A DNA stretch of 64,000 nucleotides, from the NCBI RefSeq assembly GCF_900177385.1, contig NZ_FXBJ01000002.1, forward strand, positions 2,454,607 to 2,518,606. Direction: 5' to 3'. The position numbers and the translations under genes are program-made. The notes beneath the pieces were generated by a model. The model saw only the letters and a program-made list of their open reading frames with translations, was not told the origin of the DNA and did not search any database. Of the stretch, positions 17,803 to 27,101 are shown piece after piece (position 1 is the stretch's first letter; every line of letters starts with the position of its first letter). This stretch comes from Carnobacterium iners (GTDB lineage: Bacteria; Bacillota; Bacilli; Lactobacillales; Carnobacteriaceae).

Positions 17803-18318
17803 TTAAACTCTGGCAAAAGAACACTCTAGCTCTTCAATAGGTCGATGTAATCTATCGTAATACGATACTTGAATGGTATCTTTAGTCGTTTCAACAATCG
17901 CATAGGTTTTTATTTTATGCGCTCCTCTAGGCAGTAAGATGCTACCAGGATTTAACACTAAAATCCCATCCATCATCTCTACTCCCAATTCATGAGTATG
18001 TCCAAAAAAAGCAAAGTTTGCTTGTGCCTCTTTTGCCGTAAACAGTAAAGTCTGCATAGACTTCTTCACATCATGTAAATGTCCATGAAGCCAAATTATT
18101 TTTTCTTGACCTATTTCTTTAGTCTGTAGCAGTGGATAGGATTGGTCAAAATCCATATTGCCCTTCACAGATTTCATATCTTTCCAAACTGAATCTGTTT
18201 CAGCTAACTCTGAATCGCCACAGTGAATCATTTCATCAACTTTTCCTTGATAGATTTTAATGAGCTCTATTAAAATATCTTGATCACCATGACTATCGCT
18301 TACAACTAATAACCTCAT
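17803..18318 (-). CDS. YfcE/YsnB-type metallophosphoesterase
   Basis: Cytoplasmic calcineurin-like phosphodiesterase, 171 aa. Metal-binding motifs: SDSHGD near the N-terminus, CGDSE, KGNMD, LHGHLHD and FGHTHE. I choose ATG 18318 (MRLLVVSDSHG) because GGAG lies 8 bases upstream; the ATG at 18327 is too close to it. It follows rph-rdgB by 25 bases and ends the murI/rph-rdgB operon. The same trio occurs in enterococci and bacilli. Natural substrate not established. Confidence 0.88.
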   Translation of the reverse strand: MRLLVVSDSHGDQDILIELIKIYQGKVDEMIHCGDSELAETDSVWKDMKSVKGNMDFDQSYPLLQTKEIGQEKIIWLHGHLHDVKKSMQTLLFTAKEAQANFAFFGHTHELGVEMMDGILVLNPGSILLPRGAHKIKTYAIVETTKDTIQVSYYDRLHRPIEELECSFARV

Positions 18319-18343
18319 TTCATCCACTCCATTATCTATTTAT

Positions 18344-19696
18344 TTAATCAATTAACCAGGTATCCCATACTTGTTCTAACTTCACTAATGCTTTTGCTCG
18401 ATGACTTTTTTTATTTTTTTCTGCATCTGATAACTCTGCCATTGACTTTTCTATTTCTGTTACATAAAACAATGAATCGTAGCCAAAACCGTTATTTCCA
18501 CGTGGTATTCCTAATATGATTCCCTCTACTTCACCTTCAACAACTAAACTTTGTTTATCAGGATAAGCTAACGCTAACGTGCAATGAAACTGTGCTGTTC
18601 TTAAGTTACTTGGAACATTTGTTAATTCGTGCAAAAGTTTTGCATTATTTGCAGCATCACTTTTGGGTTCACCAGCGTAACGAGCCGAAAAGATTCCTGG
18701 TCGTCCTTCTAAGGCATCTACCTTTAATCCTGAATCATCAGCTAGTACCATCACATTAAATTTATTTGCGATAGTCTCTGCTTTTAGCAAAGCATTTTCA
18801 GCAAATGTCGTTCCTGTCTCTTCTACTTCAGGAATATCAGGAAAATCTAATAACGTTTTGACTTGAATCCCTTTTTTAGCAAATAATGCTTCAAATTCAC
18901 GAGCTTTGCCTTGATTGTTTGTTGCAATTAAAATAGTATCCGGCAAAATAGAACTCTGCTCCGTCGCTATCACCGGTTCTTGATTAAAAATTTGATTTTG
19001 AATAGCAATTAATTCTTCTATCCCTTTTTCTCCAAGTTCAAGCATCTCCATTAATTGTGAACCTGAAAATGTTGATTCTTCACCGGTACCTTGTATTTCT
19101 GAAAACTTACCACTTTCTGTCATCACGATATTCATATCAACCGCAGCAGAACTGTCTTCAGAATAATCTAAATCTAATAGAGCTTCATTATCTTTTGTTA
19201 TACCAACACTGATAGCTGCAATGTTTTCTTTAATCGGATTTTCTTTGATTTGACCACTCTCTAATAAAGTTAAAACAGCTATTTTCATTGCAACAAAAGC
19301 ACCAGTAATACTAGCTGTGCGCGTTCCACCGTCTGCTTGAATCACGTCACAATCTATTGTAATAGCCCGTTCACCTAACTTATCTAAATCAACTACAGAA
19401 CGCAATGTACGAGCTATCAGACGCTGTATTTCCATTGTTCTACCTGTTAGCTTTCCTTTGGCAGATTCTCTTATCGTTCTTGTATTAGTAGCTCTAGGTA
19501 ACATCGCATATTCAGCATGAATCCAACCTTTTCCTTGTCCACGCATAAACGGTGGAACTTTTGTTTCAACAGTTGCATTGCAGATAACTTTTGTATCGCC
19601 AAAAGTCACCAGTACCGAACCTTCAGGATGTTTTAAGTAATTCGTTTCAATCGTAACGTGGCGAAGTTCATTATTCTTTCTAGTATTTTTCCGCAT
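18344..19696 (-). CDS. rph-rdgB: Fused RNase PH / XTP-dITP diphosphatase (RdgB/HAM1)
   Basis: Single 450-aa polypeptide with two enzymes. Residues 1 to about 245 are RNase PH, a phosphate-dependent 3'-exonuclease that trims tRNA ends ([49 protein letters not shown]). Residues about 252-450 are the house-cleaning pyrophosphatase that removes ITP/XTP ([55 protein letters not shown]). In Bacillus these are adjacent genes; the fusion is known in enterococci and relatives. It follows murI by 24 bases. Confidence 0.94.
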   Translation of the reverse strand: MRKNTRKNNELRHVTIETNYLKHPEGSVLVTFGDTKVICNATVETKVPPFMRGQGKGWIHAEYAMLPRATNTRTIRESAKGKLTGRTMEIQRLIARTLRSVVDLDKLGERAITIDCDVIQADGGTRTASITGAFVAMKIAVLTLLESGQIKENPIKENIAAISVGITKDNEALLDLDYSEDSSAAVDMNIVMTESGKFSEIQGTGEESTFSGSQLMEMLELGEKGIEELIAIQNQIFNQEPVIATEQSSILPDTILIATNNQGKAREFEALFAKKGIQVKTLLDFPDIPEVEETGTTFAENALLKAETIANKFNVMVLADDSGLKVDALEGRPGIFSARYAGEPKSDAANNAKLLHELTNVPSNLRTAQFHCTLALAYPDKQSLVVEGEVEGIILGIPRGNNGFGYDSLFYVTEIEKSMAELSDAEKNKKSHRAKALVKLEQVWDTWLID

Positions 19697-19720
19697 AATT
19701 CCCTCAATTCTAACCTAGTT

Positions 19721-20530
19721 TTAAAGTCCTAATTTAATATGTTCTACAGTAGCCTTCTCTATTTCAAGCCACTGCGAAGCAATCGATTCAAACATTTGAA
19801 CCGAGCCTGTTGTGTAAAATTTATACTCTGTTTCTTTATTGTCTCGACTATCTACAGCTAAATTAAAGTAATCCAAAATAGTACTTACTTCATTGACTGT
19901 CTCTGCACCTGAATCAATTAACTTAACCTTATCCCCCATTACATTTTGAATAATAGGTCGTAACAAAGGGTAATGTGTACATCCCAAAATTAACGTGTCT
20001 AAGTTCATGTTTTTTAAAGGACGTAAAGTTTCGGCGATAACTTTTTTTGCAATCGCATTATTGTATGCGTTACTTTCTACTAACGGAACAAATTTTGGAC
20101 AAGCTAAACTCGTAACGATTGATTTAGTATCCTTAGAATGAATCATTTTTTTGTATTGATCACTTTTAATGGTCCCTTCTGTCCCAATAATACCAATACG
20201 ATTGTTTCGAGTACTTTTTATGGCTGATCGACTACCTGGCAAAATAACTCCTATCACAGGAATCGCTAATTTTCTTTTAATATCTTCTAAAGCTGCTGCA
20301 GTTGCTGTATTGCAAGCAATCACTAACATCTTGATATCTTTACTTAATAAAAATTGCGTCATTTGCCAAGTGAATGCTAAAATTTGCTCTTCTGGTCTAG
20401 GACCATAAGGGCACCTTGCAGTATCTCCGACATAATAAATAGATTCATTCGGTAATTGTCGGATAGCTTCTTTAACCACTGTTAATCCACCTACTCCTGA
20501 ATCAATAAAGCCTATTGCTTGTTTTTTCAT
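19721..20530 (-). CDS. murI: Glutamate racemase
   Basis: Cofactor-independent racemase making D-glutamate for peptidoglycan, 269 aa. The two catalytic cysteines are C73 ([10 protein letters not shown]) and C184 (LGCTHYPLL); N-terminal [11 protein letters not shown] and [11 protein letters not shown] are family hallmarks. It is the first gene of the murI / rph-rdgB / phosphoesterase operon. The gene upstream on the opposite strand, yslB, is also its neighbour in Bacillus. Confidence 0.96.
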   Translation of the reverse strand: MKKQAIGFIDSGVGGLTVVKEAIRQLPNESIYYVGDTARCPYGPRPEEQILAFTWQMTQFLLSKDIKMLVIACNTATAAALEDIKRKLAIPVIGVILPGSRSAIKSTRNNRIGIIGTEGTIKSDQYKKMIHSKDTKSIVTSLACPKFVPLVESNAYNNAIAKKVIAETLRPLKNMNLDTLILGCTHYPLLRPIIQNVMGDKVKLIDSGAETVNEVSTILDYFNLAVDSRDNKETEYKFYTTGSVQMFESIASQWLEIEKATVEHIKLGL

Positions 20531-20681
20531 GTTTTAACAACCTTTTTATAAAGTCAATTTACTTGTTAGCTCTATCTTCTCTTTTTTTCATCAATAATTC
20601 AAGTCTTATCAGCAAAAAAAGATAGGTTTCTATCCTATTGCACGCTATAATAGAATGGTATAAACTGCGAGGTGAAAAAGA

Positions 20682-21188
20682 ATGACTAAACAAAAAACAA
20701 CCATTGACTTAAATATATTTGAAGAAAATAGTCCTTTATTGGGACAAACATTATTACGTGATGTTTTAATACCTAATTTATTAGGAAATGAAACAAATGA
20801 AATTTTATATTGGGCTGGAAAAGAGCTAGCAAGGCAATACCCTCTTTCTTGTATAGAAGATACCATTCTTTTTTTTGAAAAAGCAAGTTTTGGTACTCTT
20901 GTGTTGAGTAAACACAGTGACCACAACATTATCTATCGACTAATAGGTGCTCATGTCGAAAAGCGTATAAAAAATGTTGAAAGTGTTTCTTTTAATTTAG
21001 AAGCTGGATTTTTAGCTGAACAAATTCAACAACAAGAAATGAAATATACTGAAGCTTTTTTTGAAATTGATACTAGAAAACGTACGGTTACGATTACGTT
21101 AAAGCAAGATACAAAAGATTTAGAACCAATTGAACAAGCGAATCCATTTTTTACTTTAACTAGAAAAGATGATTTATTAGATAAATAA
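20682..21188 (+). CDS. yslB: YslB family protein (DUF2507)
   Basis: 168-aa cytoplasmic protein with the DUF2507 pattern: RDVLIPNLLG, ILYWAGKELARQYPL, LEAGFLAEQIQ. The role is unknown; the fold is related to V4R/ligand-binding-like domains by family description. GAGGTG precedes the ATG, and TATAAT at 20646-20651 is a likely -10. It is divergent from murI, as in Bacillus where yslB adjoins racE. Confidence 0.88.
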   Translation: MTKQKTTIDLNIFEENSPLLGQTLLRDVLIPNLLGNETNEILYWAGKELARQYPLSCIEDTILFFEKASFGTLVLSKHSDHNIIYRLIGAHVEKRIKNVESVSFNLEAGFLAEQIQQQEMKYTEAFFEIDTRKRTVTITLKQDTKDLEPIEQANPFFTLTRKDDLLDK

Positions 21189-21588
21189 GTCTTTTTAATA
21201 AAAGACAATAAAGATGACACTTTACTTACTAGATTTTGTATCTGCTAATATTAAGATAAGCGAAACACCTTTATTTTTTAAAAAATCACTTTTTATTCTT
21301 TGAATAATCTCATAAAATAAATTAAGTATTAATGTTGGTAAAGTCGGGTTGTGTTTATTCGTCCCCTAATTTATCAATTTTTTTTATTCTAATATTATAA
21401 AGCAAACAATTCTTCGTAGAGTTTTATTTTCTTAAATTAGTGTAGATAATCGCTTTTGAAATTCTTATGAACTATCTTTCAGCTTTACAGCTTCCCCTCT
21501 TGAGAGGAGGGTGTTTTTTTACTACTTGTTCCTATCAAGCGTATGAGTAAAACGAGGTATCGAAACAATCTCGATACCTCGTTTTCAA
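21189..21588. other. 400-base gap without a gene
   Basis: AT-rich sequence with no credible ORF. It holds a small hairpin with a T-run at 21,493-21,520 (CCTCTTGAGAGG then TGTTTTTTT), which could end yslB or a short RNA, and the strong terminator at 21,549-21,585. Confidence 0.6.
21549..21585. terminator. Terminator of the PH-domain/hydrolase operon
   Basis: The stem AAAACGAGGTATCGA / TCGATACCTCGTTTT has a 7-base loop and lies directly after the minus-strand PH-domain gene. Confidence 0.85.
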
Positions 21589-22053
21589 TTACTTTTTGTT
21601 TAAATACTCTATTTCTATCTTAGGAACACTTTTTTTCAATTCTATAACAAAAGCTACTTTATCTTTAGGTGATAATTTAATTGTTTTCATTCCTACTTTT
21701 GTTTGATAATAAAGAGCTAGACCATCTTTTGAACTTAGAGCTCTCTCACCAGTTAAAAGATCTGGTAATCGATAGTAAACCTCTTTTGCTTTTATCAATT
21801 GGTTGTATTGAATTTGTTTAATAAATAGTCCTTTTCTTATCAATACACTCTCTTTGTTGAATGTATAGGAAATAAACCATCCAGCTGCTAGCCACGATAA
21901 CAATGCACCAACTAATAAACCCCATCCTATCCATTTAAACCATTGGTTGAATGGGACTGTTGTTAAAACTACAATCAAACTAATAACAAATAAAAAACTG
22001 TTAGATGAAAATAAAACAAGTAAAAAACTATCTCGTTTTGTATAAAATGTCAT
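21589..22053 (-). CDS. YyaB-like PH-domain membrane protein
   Basis: 154-aa protein with two membrane helices in the first 65 residues (about 10-30 and 38-62) followed by a bacterial PH domain (FNKESVLIRKGLFIKQIQYNQL, LSPKDKVAFVIELKK). Bacterial PH domains of this type act as small membrane-associated modules of unknown ligand. It follows the alpha/beta hydrolase gene by 4 bases, so the two are cotranscribed. Confidence 0.8.
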   Translation of the reverse strand: MTFYTKRDSFLLVLFSSNSFLFVISLIVVLTTVPFNQWFKWIGWGLLVGALLSWLAAGWFISYTFNKESVLIRKGLFIKQIQYNQLIKAKEVYYRLPDLLTGERALSSKDGLALYYQTKVGMKTIKLSPKDKVAFVIELKKSVPKIEIEYLNKK

Positions 22054-22057
22054 TTTT

Positions 22058-22789
22058 TTATCCTCCTCTATCTGTTTCTAATAAAAAATCTTTAACAAGC
22101 GAATTAAATAGATCTGGTTTTTCAATCATCAAAAAATGTGTAGTCTCTGGCAAAGTAATAAGTATACTTTTTACGATTAAGTCATTTATCTTTTTTGTGT
22201 GACTCTTTTGAATGACATCATTCTCACCAACTACTATAAGGGTCCGTGTTGTTATCCTTTTTAAATCATTATCATTTAATTTTATTTGATGCCACATTAA
22301 GTCAATGACCTCTTTGCGTCGCTGTTTGGATTTAGAAATAGTTCCTACCCATTTTAAATAGCCATACAATAGTTTTACTTGTAGAAAATCTTTTTTTCTT
22401 AAGCCTTCTGGTCTATAATTAGCTCCCACAACAACCAGTTCAGCTACTCTCTCAGGATAATGACTGGCTAAATATAAACCAACATTACCACCATCACTAA
22501 AACCAATAATAGCTGTTTTTTCTAAATGGAAATAGTCTAGTACATGGATAATATCGCTTACTATTTTTTCAAATGTTAACAAATTTTTACCATGATCAGA
22601 ACGTCCATGACCACGACTATCTAATGCAAAAACTTGATAAAATTTGCTAAAGTAGGCTATTTGGTTATTGAAAATTGTATGATCTTCTTCATTACCATGT
22701 AATAAAAGCAACGGATCACCTTTTCCGCTCACATGACAAAATAACGAATCTTCATTTATCAAAATAACATAATCTTTCATTTCATTCAT
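22058..22789 (-). CDS. Alpha/beta hydrolase
   Basis: 243-aa serine hydrolase of the alpha/beta fold: oxyanion-hole loop LLLHGNEED, nucleophile elbow GFSDGG, acid in VVGENDV and catalytic His in TTHFLM. It has no signal peptide, so it acts in the cytosol. It is first of a two-gene operon with the PH-domain gene. The lid region (HYPERVAELVVVGANYRPEG onwards) resembles esterase/3-oxoadipate enol-lactonase-like members, but the substrate cannot be told. Confidence 0.88.
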   Translation of the reverse strand: MNEMKDYVILINEDSLFCHVSGKGDPLLLLHGNEEDHTIFNNQIAYFSKFYQVFALDSRGHGRSDHGKNLLTFEKIVSDIIHVLDYFHLEKTAIIGFSDGGNVGLYLASHYPERVAELVVVGANYRPEGLRKKDFLQVKLLYGYLKWVGTISKSKQRRKEVIDLMWHQIKLNDNDLKRITTRTLIVVGENDVIQKSHTKKINDLIVKSILITLPETTHFLMIEKPDLFNSLVKDFLLETDRGG

Positions 22790-22950
22790 CTTCTTTATTA
22801 TTCACTTCATTTTTTCACCTTAAATCAGTCTAACATACTTCTTAATTCATTTTTTTATTTAATCGCTTAGTTGTTCAGTAAAGATAAAAAGAACTAAAAA
22901 ATAGTCTTTTTATCTTTAAAATCAGCTTTTCGACATTAACCATAAAATAA

Positions 22951-23001
22951 AAAAACTAAGAGCAACTTCTGTTCACCAAACAGAAGTTGTTCTTAGTTTT
23001 T
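22951..23001. terminator. Terminator of trxA
   Basis: A 21-bp stem (AAACTAAGAGCAACTTCTGT and its near-perfect complement) with flanking A- and T-runs lies immediately downstream of trxA. Confidence 0.9.
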
Positions 23002-23006
23002 ATCTC

Positions 23007-23318
23007 TTACTTGTATTTTGCAATAATTTCTTCAATTTGTTCTTTACCATGATAACCGATTAGTTTCTCAACTACTTCGCCATCTTTTTTCACTAATAAT
23101 GTTGGAATACTCATGATTCCAAATGAAGCAGGAACCGTTTGATTCTGATCAACATCCATTTTCACTATTTTAACTTGATCGCCTATCTCTGTGTCTAACT
23201 CTTCTAAGACTGGAGATTGCATGCGACAAGGGCCACACCATGGTGCCCAGAAGTCTGTTATTGAAATACCTTCATTTGTTTCTAATTCAAAATCTTTATC
23301 TGTTACTACTTGTACCAT
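23007..23318 (-). CDS. trxA: Thioredoxin
   Basis: 103-aa cytosolic disulfide reductase with active site W-C28-G-P-C31, the cis-proline segment SIPTLL and the FWAPWCGPC strand-helix, all typical. A GGAGGAA site precedes the ATG. It sits between mutS2 and a terminator, and has its own duplicated promoter region. Confidence 0.97.
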   Translation of the reverse strand: MVQVVTDKDFELETNEGISITDFWAPWCGPCRMQSPVLEELDTEIGDQVKIVKMDVDQNQTVPASFGIMSIPTLLVKKDGEVVEKLIGYHGKEQIEEIIAKYK

Positions 23319-23339
23319 TTAAATTCCTCCTAATGTATT

Positions 23340-23474
23340 GACTTATTAATAGTAAGTTATTCAACCTTTATCTATTGTACCAAATAACTTTAATAATTTC
23401 TACTACTTTAACTTATTAATAGTAAGCTCTTATTTCTTTACCTAGTATAACAAATAATTTTATTTATTTCTACT
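23340..23474 (-). promoter_or_regulatory. Tandemly duplicated promoter region of trxA
   Basis: Two imperfect 70-base copies both carry CTTATTAATAGTAAG (23,342-23,356 and 23,412-23,426) and a -10-like box on the minus strand: TACAAT at 23,384-23,389 and TATACT at 23,444-23,449. The -35 boxes are weak, hinting at an activator. The shared imperfect palindrome is a candidate regulator site. Confidence 0.5.
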
Positions 23475-23481
23475 ATCTTGC

Positions 23482-25872
23482 TTAAGATTTAAATTCTACT
23501 ATTGTAGCACCATTACCACCCTGATTGTTAGGTGCATAATGGAAACTTTTTATTGAACGGTGTTTCTTTAATGCTTCTGTTACACCCGTTCTTAAAGCTC
23601 CAGTACCTTTTCCATGAACAATTGTTACTTGCGGATAGTTCGCTAATAAGGCAGCATCCAAGTATTTATCTAAATCAGCTAAGGCATTTTCATAGCGTTC
23701 TCCACGCAAATCTAACTGTGTAGAGACATGACTAGTTGATGAAGAACGAACGGCTGTTGTCATCCGACGGGTTGGTTCTTTTTCAGGAGTTGTTAGCTTA
23801 ATGTCATTTTCTTTGATTTTCATTTTTAACATACCCATTTGAACAACCCAATGGTTTTTATCTACTTTTTCCAATAAAACGCCTTTTTGTCCAAATGACA
23901 TCACTTGTACATCGTTTCCTATTTTAAAAGACTGATCTATCTTAGCTTTTTTTAATACTTTATTTTTAGCTAGCGATTCTTCGTGATGCAGTTGTGCTAA
24001 GTTCGACTTTGCTCCTATTAATTCATGCTCTTTCACATTATTTCCAAAAGGTTCTTGTAATTGTTTTTTACGTAAATCTTTAATAATTTGATCGGCTCGT
24101 TCTTCTGTTTCTTCAACAATCTTATTCGCCTCTTCACGAGCTTTCTTCATTAATTCTTCTCGTTCACTGTAGAATTGTTGAATAGCTGTTTGTAAATCAG
24201 CATGAAGTTGTTCGGATTCATCCAAATGATACCTTACTTCAAGGTATTCTGTTTCAGCCATTTTACGACGATTTTCTAAATCGGTAATCATTTCATTTAA
24301 ATCTTGGCTTTCCGCGTCAATTAATTGACGTGCAGATTCAATAATCTCTACTGATAAACCTAAGCGCTTAGATATCTCAAACGCATTGCTTCGTCCAGGT
24401 ACTCCAATCAATAAACGATAAGTAGGACTTAACGTATCTACATTGAACTCCATACTTGCATTTACGGTACTTGGACGATTGTATCCGTAAGCTTTTAATT
24501 CAGGGTAATGAGACGTTACCATTACATAACTTCCAATAGTTCCTATCTGATCTAGAATCGCAATAGCTAGCGCAGCTCCTTCTTGAGGATCTGTTCCAGC
24601 ACCTAACTCATCAAAAATAACCAAACTTTTTTTATCAATATTATCTAAAATAGAAACAATATTTGTCATGTGTGAAGAAAAAGTACTTAGGCTTTGTTCA
24701 ATGGACTGTTCATCGCCGATGTCAGCAAATATTTCAGTAAATAATCCCATTTGACTGCCTTCAGCTACAGGTAATTGTAAGCCTGATTGACCCATTAGTT
24801 GCAATAAACCCAATGTTTTCAAAATAATTGTTTTACCACCTGTATTAGGTCCAGTAATAATAACGGCTTGATTTTCGCCACCAATTAAAATATCATTAGG
24901 AACAACTGTCTCTGAATCCAACATTGGGTGCCTTGCGCTGAGTAAGCTTACTTCATTCGCTTCACTAATAAGTGGACGAGTAGCCGTTATACTTTTACCG
25001 TAACTCGCTTTCGCACCGATAAAATCAAGTTTGCCTAATAAAAACATATTGTTTACTATTTCGTTCGCATAAGGAGCAATTTCATTAGATAGTTCTGCTA
25101 GAATACGGTCAATTTCTTGTCGTTCTTCAATCTGTAATTGACGCAATCTGTTGTTCAAATCAACAACAGATTGAGGTTCGATAAACAATGTTTGTCCTGT
25201 TGAACTTTGATCGTGAACAACTCCACCAAATCTACTGCGGTGCTCTGGTTTTACTGGGATAACATAGCGATCATTACGCATGGTTACTACTGCATCTGTT
25301 AAATATTGGGCATTTTTTCCTCGAATTAAACTATCTAGTTTTTCACGAATCCCTGTTTCACTTCGCTTAATACCTGTTCGAATACCGCGTAAAGCCGTAC
25401 TTGCATCATCTAAGACATGACCGTCTTCTTCTATAGCTTCTCTTATTTGTTGGTTTAACGTAGGCGTTGTAATAAAGTTGTCGGCTAAGTGATAAAGTGT
25501 CGTTAATTCGATGCCTGTTTCTTTCATGGTTTCAAAAAAACGAGAAACTTCTGATGTTGTTCTTAGAATTCTACCGATTTGTGCAATTTCTAAACCGTTT
25601 AACGATGCTCCGATTTGAAGACGTTTTAAGTGCGGTTTAACGTTATGTAGTTTAGGAATAGGCATCCCTCCACGTAAACGTAAAATAGTCACACCATCTT
25701 CTGTTTCGTTTTGCAATCTTTCGATCTCAGCTAATGAAGTGGATGGCTTTAGTTCAAGTGCTTGTTCTTTTCCTAATTCAGAAGCAGTAAAATGGGACAA
25801 CATTTTACTAATCTTATTAAATTCTAGTGTTTGAAATATTTTTTTATTAATCGTATTCACCTCTTCGTTCAT
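23482..25872 (-). CDS. mutS2: MutS2 family protein
   Basis: 796-aa homologue of MutS that acts on recombination intermediates and collided ribosomes rather than in mismatch repair. Features in order: N-terminal core, ATPase with Walker A TGPNTGGKT and LVIFDELGAGTDP, a coiled coil (about 520-640), a KOW-like segment, and a C-terminal Smr nuclease domain (LDLRGERYENA, VHGKGTGALR). The ATG at 25,872 has no clear ribosome site. AGAGGTG lies 6 bases before an ATT at 25,851 that lines up with the usual family start (M/I-NKKI), so initiation may be at ATT or the nearby GTG. Confidence 0.93.
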   Translation of the reverse strand: MNEEVNTINKKIFQTLEFNKISKMLSHFTASELGKEQALELKPSTSLAEIERLQNETEDGVTILRLRGGMPIPKLHNVKPHLKRLQIGASLNGLEIAQIGRILRTTSEVSRFFETMKETGIELTTLYHLADNFITTPTLNQQIREAIEEDGHVLDDASTALRGIRTGIKRSETGIREKLDSLIRGKNAQYLTDAVVTMRNDRYVIPVKPEHRSRFGGVVHDQSSTGQTLFIEPQSVVDLNNRLRQLQIEERQEIDRILAELSNEIAPYANEIVNNMFLLGKLDFIGAKASYGKSITATRPLISEANEVSLLSARHPMLDSETVVPNDILIGGENQAVIITGPNTGGKTIILKTLGLLQLMGQSGLQLPVAEGSQMGLFTEIFADIGDEQSIEQSLSTFSSHMTNIVSILDNIDKKSLVIFDELGAGTDPQEGAALAIAILDQIGTIGSYVMVTSHYPELKAYGYNRPSTVNASMEFNVDTLSPTYRLLIGVPGRSNAFEISKRLGLSVEIIESARQLIDAESQDLNEMITDLENRRKMAETEYLEVRYHLDESEQLHADLQTAIQQFYSEREELMKKAREEANKIVEETEERADQIIKDLRKKQLQEPFGNNVKEHELIGAKSNLAQLHHEESLAKNKVLKKAKIDQSFKIGNDVQVMSFGQKGVLLEKVDKNHWVVQMGMLKMKIKENDIKLTTPEKEPTRRMTTAVRSSSTSHVSTQLDLRGERYENALADLDKYLDAALLANYPQVTIVHGKGTGALRTGVTEALKKHRSIKSFHYAPNNQGGNGATIVEFKS

Positions 25873-25953
25873 CTTTTTTGCTTAAATTAGATACTAAGAA
25901 ATCGTCCTTTTAAATGCTAAAGAACGATTTCTCAGTCAATTATTTACTAGTCA

Positions 25954-26502
25954 TTAAAGGGTTGTTTGAATCCACCAATCATAAATTTGTTTCGATAAAA
26001 TTGGTGTGCTTTCTACAATTATTTGTGCCAAACGACTATCATTAAAGGCATTTTGTATCACGACGAAAGGCAACATGGTTAGTAAAACTAACATTAAAAA
26101 AATTCCTGTATACGACACAATGAAAGCTAATACTGCTCCACCTAATGTATTCAGTTGTTTTATTATAGGTATATACGTTAATGAATTTAATAAGCCTCCA
26201 ATAAACCTCGTCACTAACCAGCCAACAAACAAAATCAATACAAAAGCGACGCCATTATAAAAAGCTTGATCTAGATTAAAGCCTATTGCTTGATTATAAA
26301 ACACGAACTGTGTTCCTTCTGAAGCTGATGGATAAGGAACAAGCAAATCTATTTTTTCTCCTAAGACCTTATAATATTGTGCCGCTACAAAATAAGAAAT
26401 AAAATAGCCTATCGTTATTACAAGTTGCAGTACTAGTCCTCTTCTGGCACCGCCATAAGCACCTAATGCTAGTATAATTAATAGAGCAATCGTCATTAAC
26501 AT
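25954..26502 (-). CDS. cvpA: CvpA family membrane protein
   Basis: 182-aa protein with four hydrophobic segments (about 2-18, 28-45, 80-100, 115-145), GGARRGLVLQL after helix 1 and the Gly-rich family pattern. CvpA relatives are linked to colicin V production in E. coli and to envelope integrity more widely; the mechanism is unknown. ATG 26,502 is chosen because GAGGGTGG lies just upstream. It lies between zapA and mutS2, the conserved Firmicute order zapA-cvpA-mutS2. Confidence 0.88.
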   Translation of the reverse strand: MLMTIALLIILALGAYGGARRGLVLQLVITIGYFISYFVAAQYYKVLGEKIDLLVPYPSASEGTQFVFYNQAIGFNLDQAFYNGVAFVLILFVGWLVTRFIGGLLNSLTYIPIIKQLNTLGGAVLAFIVSYTGIFLMLVLLTMLPFVVIQNAFNDSRLAQIIVESTPILSKQIYDWWIQTTL

Positions 26503-26537
26503 TTTTCCACCCTCTTCAATCAAAAATCTGCTTTACT

Positions 26538-26816
26538 TTATTCTTGATTTTCTTTTAATTTAGCTTCCATTTCACTTACCTTATTCTGAAGTTCATCTAG
26601 TTTAATTTGCATGTCAAATTGGTCAGAGACAGCATTAACAGCTGCTAAAACAGCACGTCTTTCCGAATCTAAGTCTTTAGATAAAGATTCAATTTGATGC
26701 ATTTGTTCATTGACCGTTTCAGCTACTAATTTTAAATGAGCTTCAGGACGTGCGCCAATAATGGTATATATTTTTCCCGCAATCGTTACTTTATAACGAA
26801 TCTTACCGTGAGACAT
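26538..26816 (-). CDS. zapA: Cell division protein ZapA
   Basis: 92-aa FtsZ-associated protein that bundles Z-ring filaments. It has an N-terminal beta-rich head (YKVTIAGKIYTIIG) and a C-terminal coiled coil (about 50-92, KLDELQNKVSEMEAKL). ATG 26,816 (MSHGKI) is preferred to the upstream in-frame ATG because GGGGGG lies at proper distance. It is first of the zapA-cvpA-mutS2 operon and divergent from rnhC, as in Bacillus. Confidence 0.9.
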   Translation of the reverse strand: MSHGKIRYKVTIAGKIYTIIGARPEAHLKLVAETVNEQMHQIESLSKDLDSERRAVLAAVNAVSDQFDMQIKLDELQNKVSEMEAKLKENQE

Positions 26817-27101
26817 TACGAACCCCCCCAAAAAAAAATCACATTTATCTTATTTTACCACGAAAGATAAAAGAGTAACACTTCTTTTCTTTAACTTCTC
26901 AGTTAGGTCTTATTAAGATCGGTTAAAACTAATTACTTTTTCTTTATTTAGATACCAAAGGATTTCTATACTATCCCTTTAGTCGTTTGTAAAAATCAAT
27001 TTATTCTGGCTTATCAATCTTATCCATCATTAACTAGATAGTTCTTTATGCTATAATAAGACCCAATGTATTTATTTTCATTAGAAAGGACGAACGAACT
27101 T

